From: Palsa-504 sp050011155
Lineage (GTDB): Bacteria; Actinomycetota; Actinomycetes; Streptosporangiales; Streptosporangiaceae
DNA: 64,000 nt
Assembly (NCBI GenBank): GCA_050011155.1
Contig: JBEKJP010000019.1
Location: forward strand, 8,835-72,834
Direction: 5' to 3'
The translations under genes were made by a program, and so were the position numbers. Positions 9,920 through 17,818 of the stretch are shown here, piece by piece; within the stretch, counting starts at the first letter, position 1; each line of letters begins with the position of its first letter. The notes beneath the pieces are model-generated. The model did no database searches and was not told where the DNA came from. It worked only from the letters and a program-made list of their open reading frames with translations.

Positions 9920-10435
9920 ATGATCAAGCTTCTGGCCGTAGCCGGCACCGCTGCCGCGCTTTGCCTGGCCGCTCCGACCGCGGCGTTCGCCTCCGGCGCA
10001 GATCAGTCTCTCGCCCAGGGAGCCGTAACGGAGCTCGTATCAGGAGGCAACTGGCACGTCTCGTTCGACATCCAGGACCGTGCCCGGGGCGGGAACTCGA
10101 GCATCATGGTCCACAACCGGGTCGAGGACTTCTCGTTCAACGGCGCGCTGTGCAGCGGCATATACCGCGACCCGATCCACCGCGGGACGAGCGTCTACGC
10201 CGTCGGCCGGCGGACCTCGTACCGGGGATCCGGGGCCGACAGGGAGCCCTTCTACGCATTCAAGATCCATCAGAACGGCCCGTCTAGCGCCGACTATTCC
10301 TGGGTCGACGTTGGCCTGTCGTCGATGAATGCCGCGCACGGCGCTTGCGCGGACCCGGCCAGGACATTGTCCGCGGCGTATTACCCGCTGGCCTCGGCGC
10401 ACGTGACTTTCCACCCCGGCCGGCACCACCACTAG
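9920..10435 (+). CDS. Secreted protein of unknown function
   Basis: A protein of 171 residues starting at ATG with a GGGGG element six bases upstream. A clear Sec signal peptide (MIKLLAVAGTAAALCLAAPT with AAFAS) suggests cleavage after AFA, near residue 24. The mature part is soluble, with two Cys (GALCSGIY and HGACADPA) that could form one disulfide, and ends in GRHHH. I do not recognise a domain. The AT-richer upstream segment (9736-9919) probably carries its promoter, and a strong hairpin follows the gene. Confidence 0.75.
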   Translation: MIKLLAVAGTAAALCLAAPTAAFASGADQSLAQGAVTELVSGGNWHVSFDIQDRARGGNSSIMVHNRVEDFSFNGALCSGIYRDPIHRGTSVYAVGRRTSYRGSGADREPFYAFKIHQNGPSSADYSWVDVGLSSMNAAHGACADPARTLSAAYYPLASAHVTFHPGRHHH

Positions 10436-10452
10436 ATTTACCGGAAAGGCTG

Positions 10453-10492
10453 ACCTGATCCCCGGCGGTGGTCCGGCCGCCGGGGATCAGGT
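10453..10492. terminator. Long perfect hairpin, likely terminator
   Basis: A perfect 16-bp stem (10453-10468 with 10477-10492) closes an 8-nt loop, 17 nt past the stop codon of the secreted protein gene. No U-tract follows, as is common for actinomycete terminators. It may also act on the leftward transcript of the PQQ-type gene, which converges here. Confidence 0.7.
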
Positions 10493-10589
10493 CGCGGTCA
10501 TGACGTGAGCGTGGATTCGGCTTCCGCTGCCTTGTCCGCTCGTACGGCGTTGCTGACGGCTGACCGAGCTGGCCTAGCCCGCGGCCAGG

Positions 10590-12263
10590 TTATGAGCCCA
10601 CGGTGTCAGGGAGCTTGCCCGTCGCCCCAAGCTTGTAGGCGATGATCATGTCCCGCTGCGCCGGGGGCAGTGCGGCGCCGGCGCCGGCGATGACATAGCC
10701 GCCGTCGACGGCGACGGGCGCGTTGCTCCCGGCGGACATCGGCGTCTTGAACAAGATGGCGCCGGTGGCCGCGTCCAGCGCGTACAGGTCGCCGTGGAAG
10801 GTGGTGGTGAGCACGACGTCGTTGGTCACCGTTGCGGCGCCGTACGGCGAGGAAGGAAGCGGGGTGTCCCACGCGACGGTGCCCGTGTCCTGGTTGACCG
10901 CGACCAGCTCGCCGGCGGCCTTCTCGATGTCCTCGAATATGGTGACCTCCGACAGGGCGTAACCGCCCGGCGTCATCGGTAGCGCAAGGTCATTGACGGC
11001 GGCGAAGGTGGTGGAACCGTTGCTGGCCAGCTGGGTCACGATGCCGCCGTAAGTGTTTGGCTCGAGGCAGTAGCGCGCGGGCAGGCTGCCGCGCGAGGCG
11101 GGCGTGGCGTGCTCGGTGAGCAGCCCGTCGTTCTCGTGCCCGTCGTGCCCGCCCACCGGGAGTTTCCACAGCAGCTTGCCGGTCTGCGCGTCCAGTTCGA
11201 TGAGAATGCCGGCCTTGCCGCCGTCGATCACCACCGGCCGCCCGTTCGCGGTGCTGAGAACCGGCGGGTCCTGCAGGTCCCAGTCGTACAGGTCGTGCGG
11301 GGTGAGCTGGTAGTACCACAGCAGCTTCCCGGCCGGGCTCAGCTTGACCACCGAATCGGTATACAGGTCCGGGCCGGGCCGGCTGCTGCCCAGCGGATAT
11401 TTCTTGGTGCCGAAGATCGGCGCGGGGTTGCCGATGCCGAGGTAAAGATTGCCCTGGGCGTCGAACGACGGCGGGTACCACAGCCCGCCGCCTGAGTTGA
11501 CGCCCGGGTTGCCCCACAGGTCCTGGACCTGGTCCCATGACCACTCCGGGGTGCCATTCCGCGCGTTCAGCGCCCACAAGATCCCCTTGCCGCCGCCGCC
11601 GTACTCAGCCTTGAGCGGGTTGACCGGCACGGTGGACACGTACACGGTGCCGTGGTCGTAGCCAGGGGCCATGTCGATGCCCTCATGGTCGTTGCCGGTC
11701 AGCGTCCGGTTCCACAACTGCGCCCCGGTCGCGGCGTCCAGGGCCACCGCGGCGTGGTTGGTAGCCGCGTACACGACCCCGCCGGCGACGGTGACGCCGT
11801 CCGGCCCGCCGTTGGGCGAGTTGTAATCGTGCTTCCACAAGATCTTGCCAGTGGCCAGGCTGAGCGCGAACACATCGGAGTCCAGGTCCTGGACGTACAC
11901 CACCCCGTTCACTATCACCGGCGTGGTCGCGTAGGCCCCGTCGGTGTGGGCGGTGGAAATCGTCAGCGGCACGGTCCACGCCACCCCTAGCTTCGAGACG
12001 TTCACGCTGGTGATCGCGCTGGCCACGTCACGGGTGTTCGCCAAGTCCGCGTCCGGCAGGGTCCAGCCCGCCGCAGGCCGGCCCGTTGCCGCCGGGGCGG
12101 TCCCGGTGACCGCCGTGGCGTGCTTGGACGGGCACGCCAGGGTGCTCGGGCCGCTACTGCTGCTGCTTCCCGAGCAGCCAGCGGCCAGGCCTGCCGCGGC
12201 CACCAGCGCCGCGCCCGCCACCGCGGCCCGACGGCCGCCAGCCGTACCGGACTCCTTGCTCAC
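10590..12263 (-). CDS. PQQ-binding-like beta-propeller lipoprotein
   Basis: A protein of 557 residues starting at GTG with GGGAG upstream. The N-terminus is a lipoprotein signal, hydrophobic AAVAGAALVAAAGLAAGC with the lipobox LAAGC at residue ~30, followed by a Ser-rich linker, so it is anchored outside the membrane. The rest is a series of PQQ-type propeller blades (repeats such as GVVYVQDLDSDVFALSLATG, VYAATNHAAVALDAATG, GDLYALDAATGAILFK). The middle resembles PQQ-dependent alcohol dehydrogenases (YDWDLQDPPVL, ARNGTPEWSWDQVQD). Whether it is a quinoprotein dehydrogenase or a structural propeller cannot be decided, since no adjacent cytochrome or PQQ-synthesis gene is seen. Confidence 0.85.
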   Translation of the reverse strand: MSKESGTAGGRRAAVAGAALVAAAGLAAGCSGSSSSSGPSTLACPSKHATAVTGTAPAATGRPAAGWTLPDADLANTRDVASAITSVNVSKLGVAWTVPLTISTAHTDGAYATTPVIVNGVVYVQDLDSDVFALSLATGKILWKHDYNSPNGGPDGVTVAGGVVYAATNHAAVALDAATGAQLWNRTLTGNDHEGIDMAPGYDHGTVYVSTVPVNPLKAEYGGGGKGILWALNARNGTPEWSWDQVQDLWGNPGVNSGGGLWYPPSFDAQGNLYLGIGNPAPIFGTKKYPLGSSRPGPDLYTDSVVKLSPAGKLLWYYQLTPHDLYDWDLQDPPVLSTANGRPVVIDGGKAGILIELDAQTGKLLWKLPVGGHDGHENDGLLTEHATPASRGSLPARYCLEPNTYGGIVTQLASNGSTTFAAVNDLALPMTPGGYALSEVTIFEDIEKAAGELVAVNQDTGTVAWDTPLPSSPYGAATVTNDVVLTTTFHGDLYALDAATGAILFKTPMSAGSNAPVAVDGGYVIAGAGAALPPAQRDMIIAYKLGATGKLPDTVGS

Positions 12264-12521
12264 GGCTCACGCTCCCGGTATTTCCGCCATTGAACAACTC
12301 AGCCATAGCTCGGCCTGCCTAAGCGGCTGACGCCGCGATCAGGTCACCTACTACGACGGCGGAGGCACTCGGAACTCATCGCGGGAACGCTCGCGAGCCA
12401 GTGGGTGGTCAGGCCGCCAGTAACCGGAACGCGGTACCGGCCAGCTAAGTTAGGCGAGCAGCTCGCGAGAATGAAGCCTTTTATTCCTCACGCAGCACCG
12501 GGCCGGTGGCAATTGACCAGG

Positions 12522-15500
12522 TCAGGGGCTCGCCATGTCCACGAACCTTGAATAATGGCCCTGGAAGGCGACCGTCACGGTGGCGGTTGGGCCATTTCTG
12601 TGCTTGGCCACGATTAGGTCCGCCTCGCCCGCTCGCGGCGATTCCCGCTCATATGCATCCTCACGATGCAAAAGAATGACAACGTCCGCATCCTGCTCTA
12701 TACTATTATGCAGGCTAATGCCATTGACGATGAAATTATGAGTACCTGTCACAGTCGCATCATAAACTGGCTGATACCCTATGCCCTCGATCGATTTGAT
12801 TGTGTCCCAGAACACATCATTCGTAGCCGCCATCTCCAACTCCGCATCACCGAGGACTTCGGCTATCCGTCGGATCCTCGATCGCGTAGGACAGATAGCC
12901 GTATTAAGATCGCCCCGGCTGGTGGTACCGATAGCAACCCGCATACGGTTCAGCGAGATTGACCGCTCTTGCATTACCTGGCTAACTCGCTCCCAGACCT
13001 CGCTAGGAATCGTGTCGAAGCGTCCGGCGGCCGTCATTTCCGCAAGGCGCTCCTGTGCCTTTATTACCGCGATTCCACGCTTCCCGTGTACGCCGATCTG
13101 ATTTAGGAACCGAAGTTGGTCTCCAACCCCTGTCACATCCACTGTCCATTGTGGACTCCCGTAGGTATTGCCAACGGCACGCAGGCGGGCGACGATCTCA
13201 AATCGAAGCAGCAGGAGTTGCAGCTCACGAGCAAGCCGCTCACTGGTGGTGCTGTAGTAAACCCTTACAACTCCGGACTTAGCCACAGTCACCGAACCAT
13301 CCGTAGCCCACAGATGACGGAGAAAAAGCGCAAGCTGATTCTGAGGGAGCGAGAAGATGTGCTGCGGGATGAATTTTTCGTGACTTCGCCGCCCGAACAG
13401 CTCCATCGAATCCAGCCACTCAGCAATGGGGTTACGCCGTCCTCGGGCTAGACGATAGGGTGCCGGAAGCCGAAGTGACGTACAGTGAGCCGCTGGGTAA
13501 TCATCGCGAATCGCAGTAACCGCGAAATGCCGTGCGGCGTCCGTCACTGCCACCAGGTTTGCTTCGTCTGTACTGGCGTACCGGATAGGCTGGTTCCTGA
13601 CGAACGATCCATCTCCGAGAAGGTGGGCGAGCATGACAAGTTCAGGCTCAGGTGTCTCACGGGTATCTAGTGGCGTCGGCACCTGTCGAGGGATGGCGAC
13701 CCGCGACCCCATCTTAAGTTCGCCCAACGGGCACCAGCCATTAAAGGTAAGGAATGGGTGGTTAGCGGTGGCGTGCACCTCACGTCCGGACGCCAGCCGG
13801 ACCCGGAATACTTCTTTAACACCACTGGGAAAAGCATGTGTCATGACCTGTGGCACGAGCCGCAAACGTTCATCCATCGACCAGACGGGAACATTCTTTT
13901 CACCGGACGCTAGCAGGTCGCCCAATGTGACCTCGGACCCTGTATCGGCGCGCAGGATGCGAGTGTCCGCCGTAAGGCAGCCGGACTCGCGCAGGTCCGA
14001 CAGGAGGGGCTTCTTGTCGGTTCGCTGCTCGGGGCCTCGGTTGAGCTGGGACAACGCGATGAGGGGAACCTCGAGCTCCTTAGCCAGGAGCTTGAGGGAA
14101 CGGGACATTTCGGAGACTTCCTGCTGGCGGTTCTCGGTCCGCTTGGGTGAGGACATCAGCTGCAGGTAGTCGATGATGACGAACTTCAGGTCGTGCCGCT
14201 GCTTCAGGCGGCGGCACTTGGCCCTGATCTCCATCAGTGACATGTTCGGCGAGTCGTCGATGAACAGCGGCGCGTCCGCGACTTCGCTCATCCGCCGGGC
14301 CAGCCGGGCCCAGTCGTCGTCGTTCATCTGACCGGTGCGCATGGTGTGCATGGGCACCCGGGCCTCGGCTGACAGCAGCCGCATGGTGATCTCGTTGCGC
14401 CCCATTTCCAGGCTGAACAGCACCGTGGCCATGCTGTTCCTGATGGCAGCGGCCCGGGCGAAGTCCAGCGCGAGCGTCGAGTTGTGCGTCGGGATCATGC
14501 CGCGCCCGGCCAGGTAGAGATGGTCTCTGCTTGCCACTTGCACGCACCGGACCGGGCGGGAGAGCACGGACCGGACGGTCACGATGTACCGCCACCGCTC
14601 CGGCTGGGGGCGGCCGGGCCGGTACTCGCCGGCTGCTGGCGCCATCGTGCGGGCGGCCTGGACCAGCTCGGACCGGGCGGTCAGCGCTACCGCGTGGTTC
14701 GAGGGGCAGCTCACCAGCCCGCGACGCAGGCTCGCGGCGACCTCCTGGGTGGTCACCACCTGGGGCGGAACGCTGGCGACGGGATTCCAGGTGAGCCACT
14801 GGTGGTTGGCGTCGGCGACGATTATCTCGCCGTCGTCGAACTCGACCTCGTAGCAGGGGCGGCCGTACATGACCTCGGTAGCGGCGACGACCTGGGTGGG
14901 TTTGCCGTCGGATCCGAAGAGCTGGTCGCCGACGCGGATCTCGCCCATCGTGGTCCAGCCGGCCGGGGTCGGCAGCGGCGTGTCCAGGGCGAGGGCCTTG
15001 CCTACAGCCGGTCTCGCTGCTATAACGACCATCTGGCCGGGGTGCAGGCCGTTGGTGAGGGCGTCCAGGTCGGCGAAGCCGGTGGGGACGCCGGTGAGGA
15101 CGCCGCCGTGGCTGCCGATGGCCTCGATCTCGTCCAAGGCGCCCGGCATGATCTCCGACAGCGAGTGGTAATCCTCGCTGGCGCGGCGGTCGGTGACCGC
15201 GAATACCTCGGCCTGGGCCCGGTCCACGAGGTCGTCGGCGTCGGCGTCGCCGGCGTAGCCGAACTGGACGATCCGGGTGCCCGCCTCCACCAGGCGGCGC
15301 AGGATGGCGCGCTCCCTGACGATGCGGGCGTAGTAGCCGGCGTTGGCCGCGGTCGGGACCGAGGCGATCAGGGTGTGCAGGTAGACGGCCCCGCCGACGC
15401 GGCCGATCTCGCCGCGGCGGGTGAGCTCGTTGGCGACCGTGATCGCGTCGGCCGGCTCGCCCCGGCCGTACAGGTCCAGGATCGCCTCGTGGACCAGCTG

Positions 15501-15665
15501 GTGCGCGGGCCGGTAGTAGTCGGTCGGCCTGATCACCTCGATCACGTCCGAGATGGCGTCCTTCGACAGGAGCATCCCGCCGAGCACGCACTGCTCCGCG
15601 GCGACATCGTGCGGAGGGGTCCGCTCGAAGTCACCATCCCTCGGTGCGACCTCGGTGACGCTCAC
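12522..15665 (-). CDS. dnaB: Replicative DNA helicase DnaB containing two inteins
   Basis: The hexameric 5'-3' replicative helicase. The precursor is 1047 residues, of which about 450 are helicase once the inteins are removed, the normal DnaB length. The N-terminal domain (PPHDVAAEQCVLGGMLLS) and the RecA-like ATPase are complete. Walker A is split as ARPAVGK|STLALDFA and the Walker B region reads FVIIDYLQLMSS. The RESG|SIEQDADVV site is also split. Intein 1 covers residues 224-395 and intein 2 covers 563-987. The start is GTG at 15665 with GGGGGAGGT eight bases upstream; an in-frame ATG at 15725 lacks a ribosome site. It follows rplI in the common rpsF-ssb-rpsR-rplI-dnaB order. DnaA boxes fill its upstream region. 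Confidence 0.95.
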   Translation of the reverse strand: MSVTEVAPRDGDFERTPPHDVAAEQCVLGGMLLSKDAISDVIEVIRPTDYYRPAHQLVHEAILDLYGRGEPADAITVANELTRRGEIGRVGGAVYLHTLIASVPTAANAGYYARIVRERAILRRLVEAGTRIVQFGYAGDADADDLVDRAQAEVFAVTDRRASEDYHSLSEIMPGALDEIEAIGSHGGVLTGVPTGFADLDALTNGLHPGQMVVIAARPAVGKALALDTPLPTPAGWTTMGEIRVGDQLFGSDGKPTQVVAATEVMYGRPCYEVEFDDGEIIVADANHQWLTWNPVASVPPQVVTTQEVAASLRRGLVSCPSNHAVALTARSELVQAARTMAPAAGEYRPGRPQPERWRYIVTVRSVLSRPVRCVQVASRDHLYLAGRGMIPTHNSTLALDFARAAAIRNSMATVLFSLEMGRNEITMRLLSAEARVPMHTMRTGQMNDDDWARLARRMSEVADAPLFIDDSPNMSLMEIRAKCRRLKQRHDLKFVIIDYLQLMSSPKRTENRQQEVSEMSRSLKLLAKELEVPLIALSQLNRGPEQRTDKKPLLSDLRESGCLTADTRILRADTGSEVTLGDLLASGEKNVPVWSMDERLRLVPQVMTHAFPSGVKEVFRVRLASGREVHATANHPFLTFNGWCPLGELKMGSRVAIPRQVPTPLDTRETPEPELVMLAHLLGDGSFVRNQPIRYASTDEANLVAVTDAARHFAVTAIRDDYPAAHCTSLRLPAPYRLARGRRNPIAEWLDSMELFGRRSHEKFIPQHIFSLPQNQLALFLRHLWATDGSVTVAKSGVVRVYYSTTSERLARELQLLLLRFEIVARLRAVGNTYGSPQWTVDVTGVGDQLRFLNQIGVHGKRGIAVIKAQERLAEMTAAGRFDTIPSEVWERVSQVMQERSISLNRMRVAIGTTSRGDLNTAICPTRSRIRRIAEVLGDAELEMAATNDVFWDTIKSIEGIGYQPVYDATVTGTHNFIVNGISLHNSIEQDADVVILLHREDAYERESPRAGEADLIVAKHRNGPTATVTVAFQGHYSRFVDMASP
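12705..13979 (-). other. DnaB intein 2: class 1 intein with LAGLIDADG homing endonuclease
   Basis: 425 residues, from Cys at residue 563 to Asn at 987 of the DnaB precursor, inserted between RESG and SIEQD. Splicing blocks are intact: Cys1 (CLTADTRI), block B HATANHPFLT with the conserved His, block F VYDATVTGTHNFIVNG, and terminal SLHN followed by Ser +1. Two dodecapeptide motifs, LAHLLGDGSF and LRHLWATDGSV, mark a LAGLIDADG endonuclease, and both keep their acidic residue, so it may be active. The DNA is visibly less GC-rich than the flanking helicase sequence, a sign of separate ancestry. Confidence 0.92.
14481..14996 (-). other. DnaB intein 1: WCT-signature (class 3-like) mini-intein in the P-loop
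   Basis: 172 residues, from Ala at residue 224 (ALALDTPLPTPAGWTTMG) to Asn at 395 (GMIPTHN), splitting the Walker A lysine from STLALDF. Residue 1 is Ala rather than Cys or Ser. The sequence has the noncontiguous triplet described for class 3 inteins: Trp290 two residues after the block-B His (ANHQWLTW), Cys374 in block F (PVRCVQVASRDHLYLAG) and Thr393 before the terminal His-Asn. No endonuclease domain is present. Class 3 inteins start splicing from the block-F Cys instead of residue 1. That mechanism is known from the family and is inferred here. Confidence 0.85.
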
Positions 15666-15804
15666 CCGACCCACCTCCCCCGTCCGGGTAACCCCGGCGT
15701 GAACACACACGCTCGTGAAAAGCACTGTTCCGGCCAGCTACCACCGTTCTAACCGATGGCTCTGACATTTTGCCGGCCCCGGAGGTCCGGTACCAACCCA
15801 TGCG

Positions 15805-16022
15805 GTGGACAGGGTTGTGGATAACGTGTGCAGACACGCCGACTACGTTGTGCGCACCCTGGGGATAGACCTGTGGAAAGAGCGGTCCGAGCTAAGAACA
15901 AGCCGCGCTGAGCAGGGGAAACATGATCCACCGACTGTGTGGAAGAAAAACCTGGCCGGGGGATTTTACGTCCGGCTACCCACAATTTTATCCACAGGCA
16001 GGCCTCGGCGACCTGTGGATAA
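15805..16022. promoter_or_regulatory. DnaA-box cluster upstream of dnaB
   Basis: Three perfect 9-mers of the TTATCCACA consensus occur at 15816-15824 (-), 15988-15996 (+) and 16014-16022 (-). Near-consensus boxes TGTGGAAAG (15872-15880) and TGTGGAAGA (15938-15946) and a weaker GTGGACAG near 15805 add to them. They lie in the ~420-bp region between the divergent dnaB (start 15665) and the small gene at 16087. They could make dnaB expression DnaA-responsive or titrate DnaA. Apart from these boxes I see no gene in 15666-16086. Confidence 0.7.
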
Positions 16023-16074
16023 CTATGGTCCGCGGACACGCGCGTAAGCACGGCCGAGAGCACCGCCGACCTGA

Positions 16075-16080
16075 TAATCT
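16075..16080 (+). promoter_or_regulatory. Putative -10 of a leaderless transcript (TAATCT)
   Basis: TAATCT lies six bases before the GTG at 16087, and no ribosome site is present. That distance puts the transcription start at or next to the start codon. Confidence 0.5.
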
Positions 16081-16086
16081 TCGACG

Positions 16087-16284
16087 GTGTGTTCGATAGA
16101 CAAGTTCGCTCTCTCGCTAGCCCTGGAGCGCGTGGCCGAGGCCATCGACCGGCTCGACGCTGACCGCTGGAGCGCGGATTCCTCCGACCTGGAGGCACGC
16201 ATCGCCGAGATCTGGGCGATGGTGTGTGAGATCGACCCGCAGATGTCCCGGCTGGCGTCCAGGTACGCCGATCCGTCCAGCTAG
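16087..16284 (+). CDS. Small helical hypothetical protein
   Basis: 65 residues from a GTG with a -10-like TAATCT six bases upstream. The sequence looks wholly alpha-helical (FALSLALERVAEAIDRLDAD, SSDLEARIAEIWAMVCEIDP) and acidic, with no recognised domain. It is divergent from dnaB and convergent with the rplI operon. Good codon bias and the leaderless-type start support it. The function is unknown. Confidence 0.55.
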   Translation: MCSIDKFALSLALERVAEAIDRLDADRWSADSSDLEARIAEIWAMVCEIDPQMSRLASRYADPSS

Positions 16285-16328
16285 CCGACCCCAGTCATAA
16301 ACCCCAGCCATAAACCGCGGTCATAATT

Positions 16329-16360
16329 GGTGGCCGCCCCCTGAGCAGGGGGCGGCCACC
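16329..16360. terminator. Hairpin between the small gene and rplI
   Basis: A perfect 13-bp stem, GGTGGCCGCCCCC (16329-16341) with GGGGGCGGCCACC (16348-16360), has a 6-nt loop. It lies between two convergent genes and can serve both. On the minus strand it is followed by AATTATGA. Confidence 0.75.
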
Positions 16361-16407
16361 GGTGCTGCTAGTCAGCCGGACCCGGCGAGGAACAGCTGAC
16401 TAGCAGG

Positions 16408-16439
16408 GGCCTTAGCTAGCAGAGGCCTTAGCTAGCAGA
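16408..16439. repeat. Two perfect 16-bp tandem copies over the rplI stop codon
   Basis: GGCCTTAGCTAGCAGA occurs at 16408-16423 and again at 16424-16439. On the minus strand each copy encodes Ser-Ala-Ser-stop, so the rplI C-terminus and its TAA are duplicated just downstream. It looks like a recent slippage duplication. Confidence 0.8.
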
Positions 16440-16889
16440 GATCTCGAGGTCGACGGTGGCGCTGACCTCGGGGTGCAGGCGGACCCGGACCTGGTGCGAG
16501 CCCACGGTCTTGATCGGGTCGCGGACCTCGATCCGGCGCCGGTCGAGTTCGGGGCCGCCGGCCTCGCGGACGGCCGCGGCGATGTCCGCCGAGCCGACCG
16601 AGCCGAACAGCCGGCCGCTGTTGCCCGCGCGCCGGCGCATCCGCACGTTCAGGCGCTCGAGCTGAGCCTGGATGACCTTGGCGTCTTCCATGGTGCGGAT
16701 CTCCCGGGCCGAACGGGCCCGCTTGATCAGGTCGATCTGCTTCTCGGCGCCGCGGGTCCAGTTCATCGCGAACCCGCGCGGGATCAGGTAGTTACGGCCG
16801 TAACCGGCCGCCACGTCCACCACGTCACCGGGTGCGCCGAGACCGCCCACCTCCTGGGTGAGGATGAGCTTCATCGGGGTACGACTCAT
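16428..16889 (-). CDS. rplI: 50S ribosomal protein L9
   Basis: Binds 23S rRNA in the large subunit. The 153-residue protein has the L9 N-terminal signature MKLILTQEVGGLGAPGDVVD followed by AAGYGRNYLIPRGFA, the long connecting helix (KVIQAQLERLNVRMRRRAGN) and the C-terminal domain (GRLFGSVGSADIAAAV, RRRIEVRDPIKTVGSHQV). The start is the ATG at 16889, giving an extra MSRTP before the usual MKL. GGGAGC lies at a fitting distance there, and no site precedes the inner ATG. It is the last gene of the rpsF-ssb-rpsR-rplI operon, 18 nt after rpsR. Confidence 0.97.
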   Translation of the reverse strand: MSRTPMKLILTQEVGGLGAPGDVVDVAAGYGRNYLIPRGFAMNWTRGAEKQIDLIKRARSAREIRTMEDAKVIQAQLERLNVRMRRRAGNSGRLFGSVGSADIAAAVREAGGPELDRRRIEVRDPIKTVGSHQVRVRLHPEVSATVDLEISAS

Positions 16890-16907
16890 CTCGCTTGCTC
16901 CCTCGCC

Positions 16908-17144
16908 CTAGCGCGCCGTGCTCGTGTACGGAAGCAGCGCCATCTCGCGGGCGTTCTTGATCGCCGTGGCGACGTCCCGCTGGTGGCGCGTGCAGTTGCC
17001 CGTCACCCGGCGGGCCCGGATCTTGCCGCGGTCCGAGATGTACTTACGGAGCAGGCCGGTGTCCTTGTAGTCGACGTACGCGGTCTTATCGTGGCAGAAC
17101 GCGCAGACCTTCTTCTTCGGCTTGCGAATAGGTGGCTTGGGCAT
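16908..17144 (-). CDS. rpsR: 30S ribosomal protein S18
   Basis: A small-subunit protein that pairs with S6. It has 78 residues including the S18 core IDYKDTGLLRKYISDRGKI-like stretch (YVDYKDTGLLRKYISDRGKI) and RARRVTGNCTRHQRDVATAI. It keeps CAFC near residue 13 and a further Cys/His in GNCTRHQ, so this appears to be a metal-binding (C+) form; many actinomycetes encode a second, Cys-less S18 elsewhere. AAGGAG precedes the ATG. It sits between ssb and rplI. Confidence 0.97.
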   Translation of the reverse strand: MPKPPIRKPKKKVCAFCHDKTAYVDYKDTGLLRKYISDRGKIRARRVTGNCTRHQRDVATAIKNAREMALLPYTSTAR

Positions 17145-17210
17145 CGTGGTGCTCTCCTTAGAGCCCCGCCCGCGGCGGGGATGCTCGGTTATCTGTATGT
17201 GTGGCTGGTG

Positions 17211-17774
17211 TTAGAAGGGCGGTTCGTCGGAGTAGCCGCCGGGGCCATCGGTGGCCCACGGGTCGGCCTCCGCGCCCCCGCCGCCCCCGCCGCCGCCGTA
17301 ACCGCCCTGATCCCGCTGGCCGCCGGAGGACCGGCCGCCCTGACCGCCGCCTGAGCTGCGCTGGCCGCCGCCGGAGCCGCCGCCGTAACCGCCGTCCCCG
17401 CCGGAGCGGGCGATGCGGTTGACCTTGGCCGAGGCGTTCCGCAGGGACGGGCCGACGTCGTCGACCTCGACCTCGTACACGGTCCGCTTCTCGCCTTCCT
17501 TGGTCTCGTACGACCGCTGCCGCAGCCGGCCAGAGACGATCACCCGCATGCCCCGGGTCAGCGACTCGGCCACGTTCTCCGCCGCCTGCCGCCACACGTT
17601 GCAGGTCAGGAACAGGCTGTCGCCGTCTTTCCACTCGTTCGTGTTCTTGTCGAGGAACCGGGGCGTGGACGCGACCCGGAACCGCGCCACGGGCTGGCCG
17701 GCCGGGGTGAAACGGAGTTCCGGATCATCGACCAGGTTGCCCGCGATCGTGATCTGGGTGTCGCCTGCTGCCAT
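17211..17774 (-). CDS. ssb: Single-stranded DNA-binding protein
   Basis: Coats ssDNA during replication, repair and recombination. The 187-residue protein has an N-terminal OB-fold (ITIAGNLVDDPELRFTPAGQ, FLTCNVWRQAAENVAESLTR, GMRVIVSGRLRQRSYETKEG) over residues 1-110. A Gly-rich disordered linker of GGYGGGSGGGQ-type repeats follows, and the acidic partner-binding tip PGGYSDEPPF ends the protein. This is the usual actinobacterial SsbA layout. It lies between rpsF and rpsR in the conserved operon. Confidence 0.97.
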   Translation of the reverse strand: MAAGDTQITIAGNLVDDPELRFTPAGQPVARFRVASTPRFLDKNTNEWKDGDSLFLTCNVWRQAAENVAESLTRGMRVIVSGRLRQRSYETKEGEKRTVYEVEVDDVGPSLRNASAKVNRIARSGGDGGYGGGSGGGQRSSGGGQGGRSSGGQRDQGGYGGGGGGGGAEADPWATDGPGGYSDEPPF

Positions 17775-17818
17775 CGGGTACTCCGGATTGCTAGCGAAGG
17801 GGGCTAATGAGAAACGGA

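Noticed and set aside
14080..15591. Alternative-frame open frames within dnaB
   Set aside because: They are Arg/His/Pro-rich and overlap a gene with complete helicase and intein motifs.
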